DNA from: Dysidea avara
Lineage: Eukaryota > Porifera > Demospongiae > Dictyoceratida > Dysideidae
Direction of reading: 5' to 3'
NCBI RefSeq assembly: GCF_963678975.1
Contig: NC_089275.1
Location: forward strand, 11,687,682-11,751,681
Length of the DNA stretch: 64,000 bases
Under the pieces are notes generated by a model, which was not told where the DNA came from, ran no database searches, and was given only the letters and a program-made list of their open reading frames with translations. Numbering within the stretch: the stretch's first letter is position 1; every line of letters begins with the position of its first letter. Made by a program: the position numbers and the translations under genes. This document shows, piece by piece, positions 1 to 10,500 of the stretch.

Positions 1-1080
1 CGGTGATGATGGTACATACGAGCATCACATTTACGATGAGGAACGAGAATGTAGCGGTCCAAGATATGTACAAGCGTCACGTGAATGAGAATGTAGCAGT
101 CCAAGGTATGCACAAGCGTCATGTATACAGATAATGCTACTATCAACCACATGTGCACATAGTGCCACACGGCAACTAATGTGGAGAGTGACGAGGCACA
201 AACAGAGGAGAGAGTGACCAACTTTGCAGACTATGTAAGTACAATAACTAACACCAACTACATAAGTATGGACAAGAAACTGTAGGAGAATGCAGCTATG
301 CTGATCAGATCCTATCAGCACCTGCTTTAAACTACACATTACTCCTAAGGACACAATTCAGTATTAATTACAATTGACTGATTGTTAGTTTTTTTCCAGT
401 AACTTTTTCTTTACATTGTAATCAATACATCTATATACTAATTCCCAATCGCCCACGCACACGTTTTTCGAGCACTGTTCCGTCATTCTTGGTATTCCAA
501 TCGGATCGGTACCATTCAAATCTAAAATTTGAAACAAATCTTTTAATCCTGCATTGGTGGCGATTCGTGAAACTACGGGAAATACCCTTTAATCCAACAT
601 AACTACCCGAAGAAGACACAAATTTGCCCAAAACCTTCTGGAGACCCTATCGTGTTACCAGCCTTCCCCATCCCAGCCTATACTAGACGTTTCTCTCCCC
701 TGTGGACGACAGAATGAGAAACGTAAAAATCGAGGCCATAAGATTTACAAATACAAACTCCTCCCAGGTTTTTCCCCCGATTAACTTCAAACTTGCTAGA
801 CCAACTACCCATCCAAATCAATGTGTCATAAGGTGGTTTTCGTGTCTATCATTACGTACGAGATACTCACCACTGTCAATGGCCTTTATAAGTTTACGAT
901 ACGCGTATACGGCATCCCGGTATACACGCGTTGCCAATAGAAATCAGATGACGTCATGGTTAAATTTAATATCTAAAAGCTTACAGTGAGATAGGATCAA
1001 TCACTTTTGCATGATTTAACAAATCAAATCAGCGAATTTGATCATGTGATCTGGTGTGTACGCTATCATCCAGCAAACAC
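1..1080. other. Non-coding stretch, short internal duplication
   Basis: No protein family is recognised here. Positions about 46-120 contain two imperfect copies of a ~45-bp unit (GAGAATGTAGCNGTCCAAG is shared). The opening bases resemble sequence near 29300 (a shared ATGATGGTAYATACGAG motif), so this is probably dispersed repeat material. The open frames on either strand show no domain or splice context and are treated as chance. Confidence 0.35.
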
Positions 1081-1096
1081 ACTCGCCAGTATAAAA

Positions 1097-1720
1097 GGAG
1101 AGTTTGGTAGTGGGTGTGGCCAGTCTACGACTACTTGACAGAGACTACACAAGAAAGATTCATCGGGAATACACACTCTGCACCCTGCTGCGCTCATTAC
1201 AAGGATAGACGTCCTGAGGCCTACACCGCTGTGCGCTAGACGAAGTATAGCTAACTACAGCGACACAAAGACAGGCAGGTCAGGGAAGCCTAAAATTGAG
1301 GATTACCAGCACACTACTGCAAGGGAGAAGGAAACAGTCAATAAAGGAGAGTTTCGTAGTGGGTGTGGCAAGTCTACGAGCGATGATTATTTCTATCAGG
1401 CTACTTGACAGAGACTACACAAGGAAGACTCACTAGAAATACACACTTTACACCCTGCTGTGCTGTCCACTACAAGGATAGACGTCCTGAGGCCTATCCC
1501 GCTGTGTGCTAGACGCAGTATAGCTACTGCGACAAGAAGACAAGCAGGTGAGGGACTATAGACAGACCTAAAACAGAGGATTACTAGCAACACCACTGCA
1601 AGGGAGATGGAAACAGTCAACAAAGGATATAGTTTTATAGTGGGTGTGGCAAGTTAAAGTGGGATGATCACTCCGACCAGGCTGCCCACAATGACACACT
1701 CTGCACCCTACAGGATGACA
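1097..1720. repeat. Imperfect tandem repeat, ~250-280 bp unit, 2.4 copies
   Basis: A unit beginning GGAGAGTTTSGTAGTGGGTG starts at 1097 and again at 1345, and a partial third copy starts near 1627. Shared blocks include TTGACAGAGACTACACAA and AAGGATAGACGTCCTGAGG. The first copy is preceded by TATAAAAG (about 1090), absent from the later copies in that form. No conserved ORF spans the units. It could be a tandemly duplicated promoter/leader or a satellite fragment. Confidence 0.7.
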
Positions 1721-3740
1721 CCTTTGTGAACGAGGAAAATTACGTTCAACTACTCATACATCTACCTTACTAGGCGATGAATCGTGGGGACAAGATCATT
1801 TAGTTGCTATTGCAGTCTTCAATGTGTAGGGAGACACAGACACATTTTCACTCCTTGGTAACTCAACAGGGACAGCTGAAACTTTCAGAAGCTCTACTGA
1901 GCAACCACTCTTCGTATGAAGGATTCACCTGGGCTATGCTGATATACAACTCTTCACATATGCTGGTGTTAACCTTCTTGCTCAGTGCAGCCGATTAACT
2001 TGAATACCCGTACTCAATACTGTACTGCATACACACTTTGTCATGTAATAAGTAAACAACACAACAATACCATGACTAGGATGTAGAAATAGAACTCCAA
2101 TTCAGTTACTCATATTGACAAAATCTATCTAAATAATAATACCACTATATGTGACAAATGCATGTTGAATTAGAATATAGCTCATTGTGGTAATGCACCA
2201 ACCATTGGTCAACTGATCCTCATACCACACTCAAGCACTTTATGTTAGTTCATGCAACATCATCCAAATGAAGTAGAGTATACATCCCAATTGTGGTATT
2301 TGTCTGCCGCTCAAAACTAGTTTTATGTATGTGCATGGTTGTAATGGGACCTGCATGAGTGACGTGCAGAAATTCCAGTGCACAAGGCCAACCTACATTA
2401 TAAAAACTACAGTATAACATCAATCACTCTTTGTTCATGAAGCCACCAACATTATAGCTACATTTTAGTGCCACACACAATTGAAGAGATTATGCGTGCA
2501 CATCAGTAGCTATGCATAATCATGACTTTGTTGATATGTAATGATGTGGTTACTCCTTGATCATTAGTAATGTTCAAACTTTAAGTGTATCCACACAATA
2601 GCATTCAATTGTCTTAGCATCACGCGCATTTTGCGCGGGTACACCTAGTAATAAATAATTCACAAGTATGGAATGTCACCGGCCTTTATACTGATAGCTA
2701 CTGTACTCCCTGCAGTATTTTGATGACTTCAATACCCTCACGTCTTATAGAGTTCATATTGTTAAGCATATATGCAATAAGAGTGGGTTGTTATTTCAGC
2801 AAATTGCAATTTCACTTCCCTCTTTAGTCAATGTCTTGCATCTGCTGTAATCTGTTCATTGTTTACTGGTTTACAGTCCATAGCAAAACATGTAATGTAC
2901 CTATGAATTAATCTACAGTGTCCGCCGTCTTTTACAAATCTTTCACACAACAGTCATTTCATTATCACATATTTACAATCTATTCACAACCACATGATGC
3001 AATTAAATAAATTCGTGTGGGCTTTGTTAATGCTTCCTGTTAAATGCTTGGCTTGGTCTGGCTTCCACTACACTTTAACTGCAGTTTTTACTCTTTTCAC
3101 CACCTTTCATGACCCTTACATAATATTAAGCATGATTAGTCTCAGAGCATCCAGACTTCCTACTGTAGTTGTTGCTCTCTCTCTCTCTTCGATTTTAGGG
3201 CATGCATCTAGTAGTTGCCGTGAGTATTCGACCTTAGGGGATGCAACAAGTAGAATTAGCATTAGGGTTGGGATTCAGCTTTGGTCTCTTCTTCACCTTT
3301 AGGGTTATGTTCTTTCTACTATATACAGCTTACCTCTTGAGTCACATTTATAAGATAGAAAAAAAATGGGAGTAAGGAAGGTGTGAACCAGGGATCAAGA
3401 CTGCATTTTTTGTTTGTTTTGGTTACCAATTTTTGTCTAAGTTTCATAGCGACATGAAAAAGGGTGAAAAAAGAGAGATACCCCTTAATTGCGCGAACAG
3501 AGTTGAGCAAGAGCTGATCCATGCCATGAATTTTTTGAAAGAAGCCAGTAACTAGCATTAATAGTTAATAAGCCAAGAAATAAAATTCGTTGAAGCCATA
3601 CGCTATTGTTATCCTTATGATTTGAAACCAGCCACTGCTGTTGATGAGAATAGTAATTGTGTTTAGTTCGCTGGTTTATTAGCTATTATTGAAATTACTA
3701 ACCGTTTCTTGTGAGTAACGCCTGTGTGGCAAAATATTAG
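1721..3740. other. Intergenic stretch without recognised genes
   Basis: AT-rich sequence with scattered stop codons. The small open frames (for example around 1804-1998 and 2994-3302) have no recognisable domain, Kozak context or paired splice sites. Near 3740-3815 there are repeated TATCGGAT/TATTGG motifs of the kind seen in ends of hAT-type miniature elements, directly before the decayed FReD copy. Confidence 0.4.
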
Positions 3741-3817
3741 TATTGGATCAGTATCAGCCATTTCTGCCTCAAACGTATTGGTATCGGATTGGTAGTGAAA
3801 AAGTGGTATCGGTGAAT

Positions 3818-4232
3818 CACTAGTCATATTGACACTGTCACTACTACTGGTCAGTGCTGATCAATACTGTGATAACCTCCTCAAAAAGTACACTGATGAT
3901 TATGTTACCATCAAAAATTGCTGTGACCTGACTCAAGAGGGTGCTACCAAACAGAGCCACATCTGGAGCACACAAGACAAAAACCAATGACACTAGTCTA
4001 CTGTGACATGATCACTGATGGAGGAGGAAGAATTGTGATACAGAAACACTATGAACTTCACTTGGTTATGTGGAAGAACTATGAGAATGGATTTAGAGAC
4101 CTCAGTGATGAGCTGGATTTAAATTGATTCATACCTTCATAACACAAGTTGGCCAATGGGAGTTGAGGATGGATTTTCAAAAGGCTGGCACTGCTATAGA
4201 CAGTCCAAGTCAAGAGTATCAATTGGAGAAAA
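3818..4232 (+). pseudogene. Decayed 5' half of a fibrinogen-related (FReD) gene
   Basis: This is nucleotide-level homologous to the intact FReD genes at 7573 and 18247. It retains the leader-peptide stretch (ATTGACACTGTCACTACTAC), the double-Cys segment, the block for YCDMITDGGGRIVIQ and the block for QVGQWELRMDFQKAG. The start-codon region is replaced by repeat-like sequence, there are frameshifts and a stop just after the position of the LNNDFW motif, and homology ends abruptly after the EYQL position, so the calcium-site and C-terminal half is missing. The first Trp of the WIVIQR motif is changed to Arg. It shows the array once had at least three members on the + strand. Confidence 0.88.
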
Positions 4233-4300
4233 TATAATGACTCAACAAATGAATATGAATGAATCACGTGCTACATTCTCGAGCACGTGATAATCAATAG

Positions 4301-4900
4301 CCTCGTGGACGAAAGAAGAGACTTTTAAGTTGATAGAACTGTGGTCACAAGAGGATATTCAAGCGCAACTGGAAGGGTGCAAATGGACCAACAAGTTTAT
4401 GAAAAGATTGCCATGTTAATGCTAAAAGAAGGCTACACAAGAACTTACCAACAGTGTAGAGAAAAGATTAAGAAGTTGCACCAACAACACAAGAAAGTGA
4501 GAGATAAAATATGCCAAACTGGACAGCAAGGAAGGATCCACTTGATGACAACATATTGGGGAACAGGCTAGCCACTTAACTGAAGGTGCTAATAGATAGT
4601 ATAGTAGTAAAACAGATGAAGATAATGAAAGTAATGGATCAGGAAATGAAGATGAGGGAAAAGATGAACAGGAGGTGGAGGAGGTACAAGAAAATGAGAG
4701 TTCAAGTGGACAGGTAGTAATGACAGCAATTACTAGTAGCAGAGCTGTTGTAGTGAAGAAAGAAGACAGAAGTGATGTCAAACCCATTGTTTCCAGTAAA
4801 AAGAAACAAAAGCGCCAACTAGATGAAATGGTGAAACAACCTGTGAAACAACCTATATACCTGTGTAGTTTGTACCTTGGAATAGGTGAGCTCCACATTC
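4301..4900 (+). pseudogene. Frameshifted Myb/SANT-like (trihelix) DNA-binding gene remnant
   Basis: Two overlapping frames carry consecutive pieces of a Myb/SANT-like domain as found in Harbinger-accessory and other transposon-derived proteins. One (from 4302) reads WTKEETFKLIELWSQEDIQ. The other (from about 4390) reads VYEKIAMLMLKEGY, then QQCREKIKKLHQQHKKVRD. A frameshift lies near 4395 and another near 4550, where DDNILGNRLAT appears in a different frame. An acidic then Lys-rich tail follows to about 4860 (SSKKKQKRQLDEM). The family assignment rests on the W..EE...LI.LW and QCREKIK motifs. With at least two frameshifts it is not a working gene. A long antisense ORF over 4422-4898 is a shadow. 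Confidence 0.75.
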
Positions 4901-4917
4901 AAATAATTATTAAGCTA

Positions 4918-5095
4918 CAGTTTCGCGAGAGTGCCAGCAATTAAACAACTTGCTAATTAAGGGGCGTGGCACTCATTTCGCTTGCTAATATTCATCCCAA
5001 ATGAAACAGGATGAATACTCGTGAGTGAAACAGGTGTCACTGTCACGCCTTTAATTAGCAAGTTTTTTTAATTTCTCACTCTTGCAAGACAACGT
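4918..5095. mobile_element. Small inverted-repeat element (MITE-like)
   Basis: A near-perfect inverted repeat, AACTTGCTAATTAA(R)GGCGTG, runs from 4947 and its complement ends at 5064. Weaker pairing extends outward (GCGAGAGTG against GCAAGAGTG) to about 4918 and 5095. Total about 180 bp with no coding capacity. Target duplications were not resolved. Confidence 0.7.
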
Positions 5096-5771
5096 TGCGT
5101 TTCAGCGGTACTGAACTATACCCTCATTCAGCAAATGTAGTAACATTCTAATTCCCACAAGATTGCAAAACTCAATCTATGATTCTACCTTCCACTCTAC
5201 CAGTTAAGCCTCTCCTGTCTCCTGTTCTGGTCGCTCAAAACACATCATCAAGTCCTGCTTCCTTCTAGCATTCATAGCAGAGCAGCAACTTTTAGCATAG
5301 GGGAAGGTATAGTAGATATCCACCTAGTGGTTTATGATGGCTCAGTAAGGCATCAACAGTGTTGCATAAGCTATCACATTACTAGTGAGGATTAATGAAA
5401 ATCATTACTATGGTTGACCACTAGTTCCTGTGATGTGAAAATGAATAAAATTATGTTACATGTGTAAACACAGATCATCACTGCATTTAATGAGAATACT
5501 GCTTAATATTATTGCAAGCCTCAATACAATAACTGAACTACTTGCTGGTTTTTCAAGATACAACTGTCAAGCTTTTTGATGGGCAAGCAGTAGTAAATAA
5601 GCTACAATTGTGTAGAAGCTGATCTTTTATACTCGCCTCCTGCCGGTAATAGTGAATTTTAAAAACAGCCATTTAAAACCTTTGTGTGATGAGGGTAGAA
5701 CTAACATGTAAACTAAAGACCTGATAAGAAAACTAGCTCCCTATAATGGTAGATAATTGAGTAAATAGTGC
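5096..5771. other. Intergenic stretch, nothing recognised
   Basis: No ORF of note and no repeat ends that could be defined. Ordinary AT-rich spacer. Confidence 0.4.
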
Positions 5772-5783
5772 CTAACAGCAAAT

Positions 5784-6092
5784 ATAGCTGGGCGACATAC
5801 CAGTATGTATCATAGGAGAAAGTATTGTAATTATACAGCTATCATACCAGATCAATTTAGAAAGTACTTTATTTCCTTCCTTTACCAATGTGAAGATACT
5901 TTGTCAAAGATAACCTTCAGATTGTATTAAGTCATTTTTGCATATTTCATCAACTGTCTGTCATACTTTCCAAAAGAAATTAACTAGATATATTAAACTT
6001 TTAGAAATATAATCCATACTGTGGTATGTATTTGTAATGTGATATTTTCTATAATAGCATGTCAGCTTTGGCAAATCTCATACCGCCCAGCT
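5784..6092. mobile_element. 309-bp non-autonomous element with 12-bp flanking direct repeat
   Basis: The ends carry short inverted repeats (AGCTGGGCGACATACC against the complement of CATACCGCCCAGCT). Both sides are flanked by the same 12 bases, CTAACAGCAAAT (5772-5783 and 6093-6104), which looks like a target-site duplication. The internal sequence has no ORF. The GCTGGGCG ends resemble hAT-type miniature elements, but a 12-bp duplication is longer than the 8 bp usual for hAT, so the superfamily is left open. Confidence 0.75.
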
Positions 6093-6104
6093 CTAACAGC
6101 AAAT

Positions 6105-7370
6105 CCAGTCCCACTGCACCAAGCACGAAGGAAGAGTTCACTCTGAAGGGCTAAACTTGTAAGTCATGCTACATGCATCCCAGTGAGTTCCTGTTTGTTG
6201 TCAGGGGTAGGGAACAAGATGCTTCATAGATTTCTGTCACTTCATGGTGACAGCTTGCTTGATTTGGGCTTAGCAAATCTCATGGTGAAGGTATACAGAA
6301 ACTGTTCTCAGCCAAGCCCTTCAGCATGAAGTCATCAACCACTAGGTGAGTGAAGAGTCAACTATTGTTAGCACACCCAATACACACAGGCCCAGAAAGT
6401 GTACACACAAAGAGAAAAACCCATTCACAGCCAAATTCTCAGGGACCACTAGCCAAATCGTCAAATCGCATCATACTAACCGTCAGAACTACTTCGCCAT
6501 ATATCTAAATACTCGCTATAAACTAAGGAGTTTGACTGTGCTGTTTTTGTTTAAATAACAGTAACCGCAACAAAGTTATCAAACAACAAAGTCTAAACTT
6601 CAGTAAAAACCAGCCCAAACAAACAATGGGATCCCAACTAGCTAATTACAAAAGTATATTACACTCCAAAGAACTATTCTATACAGTTTGCTTACAGTGC
6701 AGTCCATTCCACAGTTGGTTTCTTGTGATTCTCTCATTTTTGCTGTTACGCATGCGTATCTGCTTTTGTGCCACCATACCACGTCTGGGATAAAGCAGCC
6801 AATTGTCGACTTTACCTGTCTCCATTGGTGTACAACACTTTCTTTGATATCTGCTACTAGTTTTCAATTTGAAAAATGATTAATTTGTCCATTATAAAAG
6901 GTTACACTTTAGGCTATTACATAACAAACACACACTAGTCCAGGAAGGATCCAGTTATCCCAGAAACAAGACCTCTATGGGAGTGTCCGTTAAACTCCAT
7001 TTCAGTACTAGTGTACCTTACTATGAAACACGTTTTACAAGTTATAGTGAGGTTAAAGTTTATTCTATGAGTGAGTTATGATGCCATACCGCCATATGGC
7101 GGCAGTAAATGGGTTAACTTCCGTCATATGGTGGGAGTAAATAATATTGCATTGCTTTTTCAAAATAATTCACAGAAACGTATATAATTTTAAAGCTAGA
7201 GGAAATCCACAACGTGATATCACCAACCACTACAAGTTAACTGGCAATTACCTGATTAGGAAATGTACACAGATAGAGGAATTTACTATTAACTTCTTAG
7301 AAAAGTCTATAGAAAATTATGTTATCCATCTCTTCACTGAAACTATCTCATACAGGAAATCTAAATGTGA
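6105..7370. other. Intergenic stretch upstream of the first intact FReD gene
   Basis: No recognised coding sequence. A small palindromic motif, CCGCCATATGGCGG, occurs near 7089. Short open frames on both strands have no supporting features. Confidence 0.4.
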
Positions 7371-7377
7371 GTATAGG

Positions 7378-7385
7378 TATAAATA
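7378..7385 (+). promoter_or_regulatory. TATA box of FReD gene 1
   Basis: TATAAATA lies 195 bp before the start codon at 7573. The second FReD gene has the same octamer 194 bp before its ATG, so the element is conserved between paralogs and very likely the core promoter. Confidence 0.7.
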
Positions 7386-7572
7386 GGTGTCATACTACAA
7401 CTTGTTATATATGAAGTAAAGCAGAGAAGAAAGCAAGACAAATCATATCAAAAGACAACAAACTTGGAACAGGATCCTTGCAAATTGCGTAGAAGGAGTT
7501 ATTGGACTAAAGCTTCAACTAGTAACTGTACCCTAACTGATCTACCAGACATTATCACCTACAACAACAGTT

Positions 7573-8292
7573 ATGAACATCATTACACAACTTGTCATAT
7601 TGACACTGTCACTACTACTGGTCAATGCTGACGATAATCAACAACTCCTCAACCACTACACTACTAATCCATCTGCTGTACTCATCAACACTTGCTGTGA
7701 TCTCAGGAAATACCCAGCATTAAGTGGAGTGTACAAGATGGGGATGGGAACATTTGGTACGGTTAATGTCTACTGTAACATGACCACTGATGATGGAGGA
7801 TGGATTGTGATACAGAGAAACAGGAAGGATAGTCAACTGAGTTTCAACAAGAACTGGAGAGAATATGAAGATGGATTTGGAGACCTCAATAATGACTTCT
7901 GGGCTGGACTTAAACTGATGAATGTTTTAACACAAACTGGCCAATGGGAGATGAGAATGGATTATCAAAGAGAAGATAACACCTGGTCCTACTACCACTA
8001 CAATCAGTTCAGCGTAGGAAGTCCCAGTGAAGAATATCCACTATCTGTTAGAGGGTTTACTGGAGAAGGTCGTGATACATTTCTCTCCCATGATAGATCC
8101 AAGTTCAGCACTCCAAACAACGACAATGATGACTCATCTGGAACTAACTGTGCAGCAGTCAACAATGCTGGATGGTGGTACAAACTCTGTAACCAAATTA
8201 ATCCCAACAGTCAACCACCTAGAGTAGGTCAATCTATGGCTACACTCTACTTTGATATGAAGATCCGTCCCAGGGATTGCATCACCCAGTAA
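7573..8292 (+). CDS. Secreted fibrinogen-related domain (FReD) protein, copy 1
   Basis: A single-exon 239-aa protein. Residues 1-19 form a hydrophobic signal peptide ending VNA, so it is probably secreted. The rest is a compact fibrinogen C-terminal domain: SGVYKM, VYCNMTTDDGGWIVIQR, WREYEDGFGDLNNDFWAGL, GQWEMRMDYQ, then HDRSKFSTPNNDNDD, the acidic Ca-binding loop, then GWWYKLC. The usual NLNG.Y segment after GWWY..C is replaced by NPNSQPP, so the binding pocket is unusual. FReD proteins (ficolins, tachylectins, FREPs) bind sugars or acetylated ligands in innate recognition; that role here is inference. The 5' leader and signal peptide are almost identical to copy 2, pointing to tandem duplication. 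A polyadenylation signal AATAAA lies at 8374. Confidence 0.93.
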   Translation: MNIITQLVILTLSLLLVNADDNQQLLNHYTTNPSAVLINTCCDLRKYPALSGVYKMGMGTFGTVNVYCNMTTDDGGWIVIQRNRKDSQLSFNKNWREYEDGFGDLNNDFWAGLKLMNVLTQTGQWEMRMDYQREDNTWSYYHYNQFSVGSPSEEYPLSVRGFTGEGRDTFLSHDRSKFSTPNNDNDDSSGTNCAAVNNAGWWYKLCNQINPNSQPPRVGQSMATLYFDMKIRPRDCITQ

Positions 8293-8373
8293 TTCATATT
8301 ATGACAGTTACATTTATACACATATTGTACGACATATACCACATGTTTAGTATCTTTGTTTATTCTTTGATTA

Positions 8374-8379
8374 AATAAA
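8374..8379 (+). terminator. Polyadenylation signal of FReD gene 1
   Basis: A canonical AATAAA 82 bp after the FReD 1 stop codon. Confidence 0.6.
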
Positions 8380-8665
8380 TTTATGGATACAAATCAAGGA
8401 CTCAGTCCAATCGGACTACATACAGTACACCATTACAGTTTGTTTTAAGGCACTACTTACATAGTACAAAATTACATACCATTGTAATTTTGGGTGCAAA
8501 CTACCACAGGTAATATACAGTATATGTTACACATGGACTGGAAACAACCTCGTACATTACACAAAAATGGTGAAACATTTCTTGTAATTATGTTTAGGGG
8601 CAAACTTAATTCATGGTGAAACTAGCAGAAGAAGACAACATTTTATACGAAACTGATTCTAGTAC

Positions 8666-8868
8666 TGTGACGGATATCTAGGAGGAGCGTTTCATCAACT
8701 GATAGAGCGGAGACGATCCGAGCGCCAACACGTGCCAAGTACCTTACTACTCACGTGACCCAAACTCAAACCCACAATTACATACATACATGATACCTAA
8801 CCTAACCTAGTACATAAATGAAAATCACAACAGTAATCTAACTATATAGAGTCAGTCAATCCTCGACA
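8666..8868 (-). repeat. BEL/Pao 3' LTR
   Basis: 203 bp, begins TGTGACGG and ends CTCGACA on the + strand, matching the copy at 11903-12105. The only difference noticed is one transition (GAGCG against GAGCA). It contains CTATATAG, a possible TATA-like core in LTR orientation. Confidence 0.95.
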
Positions 8869-9055
8869 TCCTCCGGGGCCACGGATAGGGTGTTAGTCCA
8901 ATTCTTAATATGTTCACGAGCCTTGGTAGCAGCACTTCTTGATACTCTTGGACAGCTAGTGTTGACATCCATTGAGACTTGAACATAACCATTGTCAGTA
9001 GAAGCAGTTTCATTGTTTGAACTTGCTGGAGTGGCTGCGGTTTCACTAGCTGAGT
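8856..9055 (-). pseudogene. C-terminal tail of BEL integrase polyprotein, out of frame
   Basis: The frame starting just after the integrase stop encodes a Ser/Thr-rich tail ending APEDVED. The LYPLE-type motif that usually follows the DUF5641-like region in BEL/Pao polyproteins lies in this frame rather than in the integrase frame. This suggests a single-nucleotide deletion near 9073-9077 that truncated the integrase ORF. The tail reaches the LTR boundary at 8868 and terminates inside it. Confidence 0.6.
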
Positions 9056-10500
9056 TCACTTCAAGTGGATATAATTTGTGATTGGTCTATTTGTCCTTCC
9101 AGCCTTAGTGCGAATCTTAGCTGACCTTGTGAGTCCATCTAAACCCTTGATCAACTCTTCAATAACTGCCAGCCGCCATCGGGCTCTTGGCACATCATCG
9201 TGCACTAGTACTATATCCCCAACCTTGACAGTTTGCTCCTTGACACCTCCACCTTTGTGAGCTTCTCTCAAGGCAGTTAAATATTCTCTCTTCCATCGAG
9301 TCTGAAAATGATGAAGTAATTGCTCTTGCCTCTGAGCCCTATCTCGGAGCCTAGTTCCTGTTGAATAGGTGGGATCAGCGAGTTCCTCATTCTCAGTAAT
9401 AGCGTAGGGAAGACTGGTGATGCGACGGCCATACAACAAGTGGGAGGGTGTCAAAGGTTCAGGGTCAGTTATGTCAGCAGATTGGTAAGTTAAAGGTCGA
9501 TCGTTCAAAACAGCCTCAATCTCTACTACCAAGGTCTGCAACAACTCCAGAGTGATAAATGATCTACCAAGCACCTTCCTTGCAACAGTCTTTGTCATTC
9601 CAATCAGCCTCTCCCAAAACCCCCCATACCAAGGGGCTCGCTTTGGTATGAAATTCCATCTTACTCCTCTTGCACTCAAGGCCTCCACTAGTTCCCTTGA
9701 AATGAATAGTTTTCTTAATTCTTCTGCTGCTGATTCAAATGTTGAGGCATTATCCGATATCATCACTGAAGGTAATGATTTGCGTGAAACAAACCTACGG
9801 AATGCCTGCAAGAAGGTTTCAGTACTGAGATCTGTGACCACTTCAAGGTGTATTGCTCTGGAAAGGCCACATGTGAACAAGCATATGTATACCTTACTGT
9901 CACATCCAGAATTCTTCACATGAAGTGCTCCAGTAAAGTCCACACCCGTAATCTCAAATGGTCTACCTTCCTTCGTACGGGATTGTGGAAGTGGCGGTGA
10001 TTCTGGTATTGGATAAGACTTTCCCAGTACCTTCAGACAAACTACACATTTCCTGAGCAGCCGTTTCACTAATTGCCTGCCTGAAGGGATCCAATACTGC
10101 TGTCTCAAGGCTGCCACTGTATTAGAGACTCCAGTGTGTAATTGTTCCTGGTGAACTGCATAAACTATTAGTCTTGTCAAAAGATGACTCTTAGGCATGA
10201 GATAGGGAAACTTGGTGTCAGAGCTTACAGGCGCATTATGTATCCTCCCGCCACAGCGTAAGTAGCCGAACTCGTCAAGGAACAAACGCAGTTGTCGTAT
10301 AATAGGTATTCGCTTACCCTTGTTAGTCTGAAGGTGGTGTATTTCCTTATGAAAGGATGTGTGTTGACAAACATAGATCCATTGATGACGGGTTGTGTCA
10401 ATCTCTGCAGTAGACAGTGGTCCTTTCTTGTGGTTGTTATGATGTTTGATATTGTGGATAAATCTGAGGACATACGCTGACACACATAGTAGCCTTCGTA
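9056..10500 (-). CDS. BEL/Pao integrase region (pol fragment)
   Basis: About 475-480 aa. The domains in order are a segment typical of the BEL region after RNase H (VLRFIHNIKHHN), an integrase zinc-binding H2C2 region (HQEQLHTG then CVVCLK), the rve integrase core (ITGVDFTGALHV, later SDNASTF, and a catalytic Glu near FWERLIGM), and a DUF5641-like C-terminus (VGDIVLVHDD..RARWRLAVIEEL). No protease, RT or RNase H sequence precedes it. The frame can be traced upstream to about 10500, where it meets the Gag zinc-knuckle coding region in a different frame. No start codon need be functional; it would normally be part of a polyprotein. The final motif appears frameshifted near 9075. Confidence 0.92.

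Noticed and set aside
4422..4898. 158-aa Ser/Leu-rich - strand ORF
   Set aside because: Antisense to the decayed Myb/SANT-like gene, whose Lys/Glu-rich codons read as Leu/Ser in reverse.
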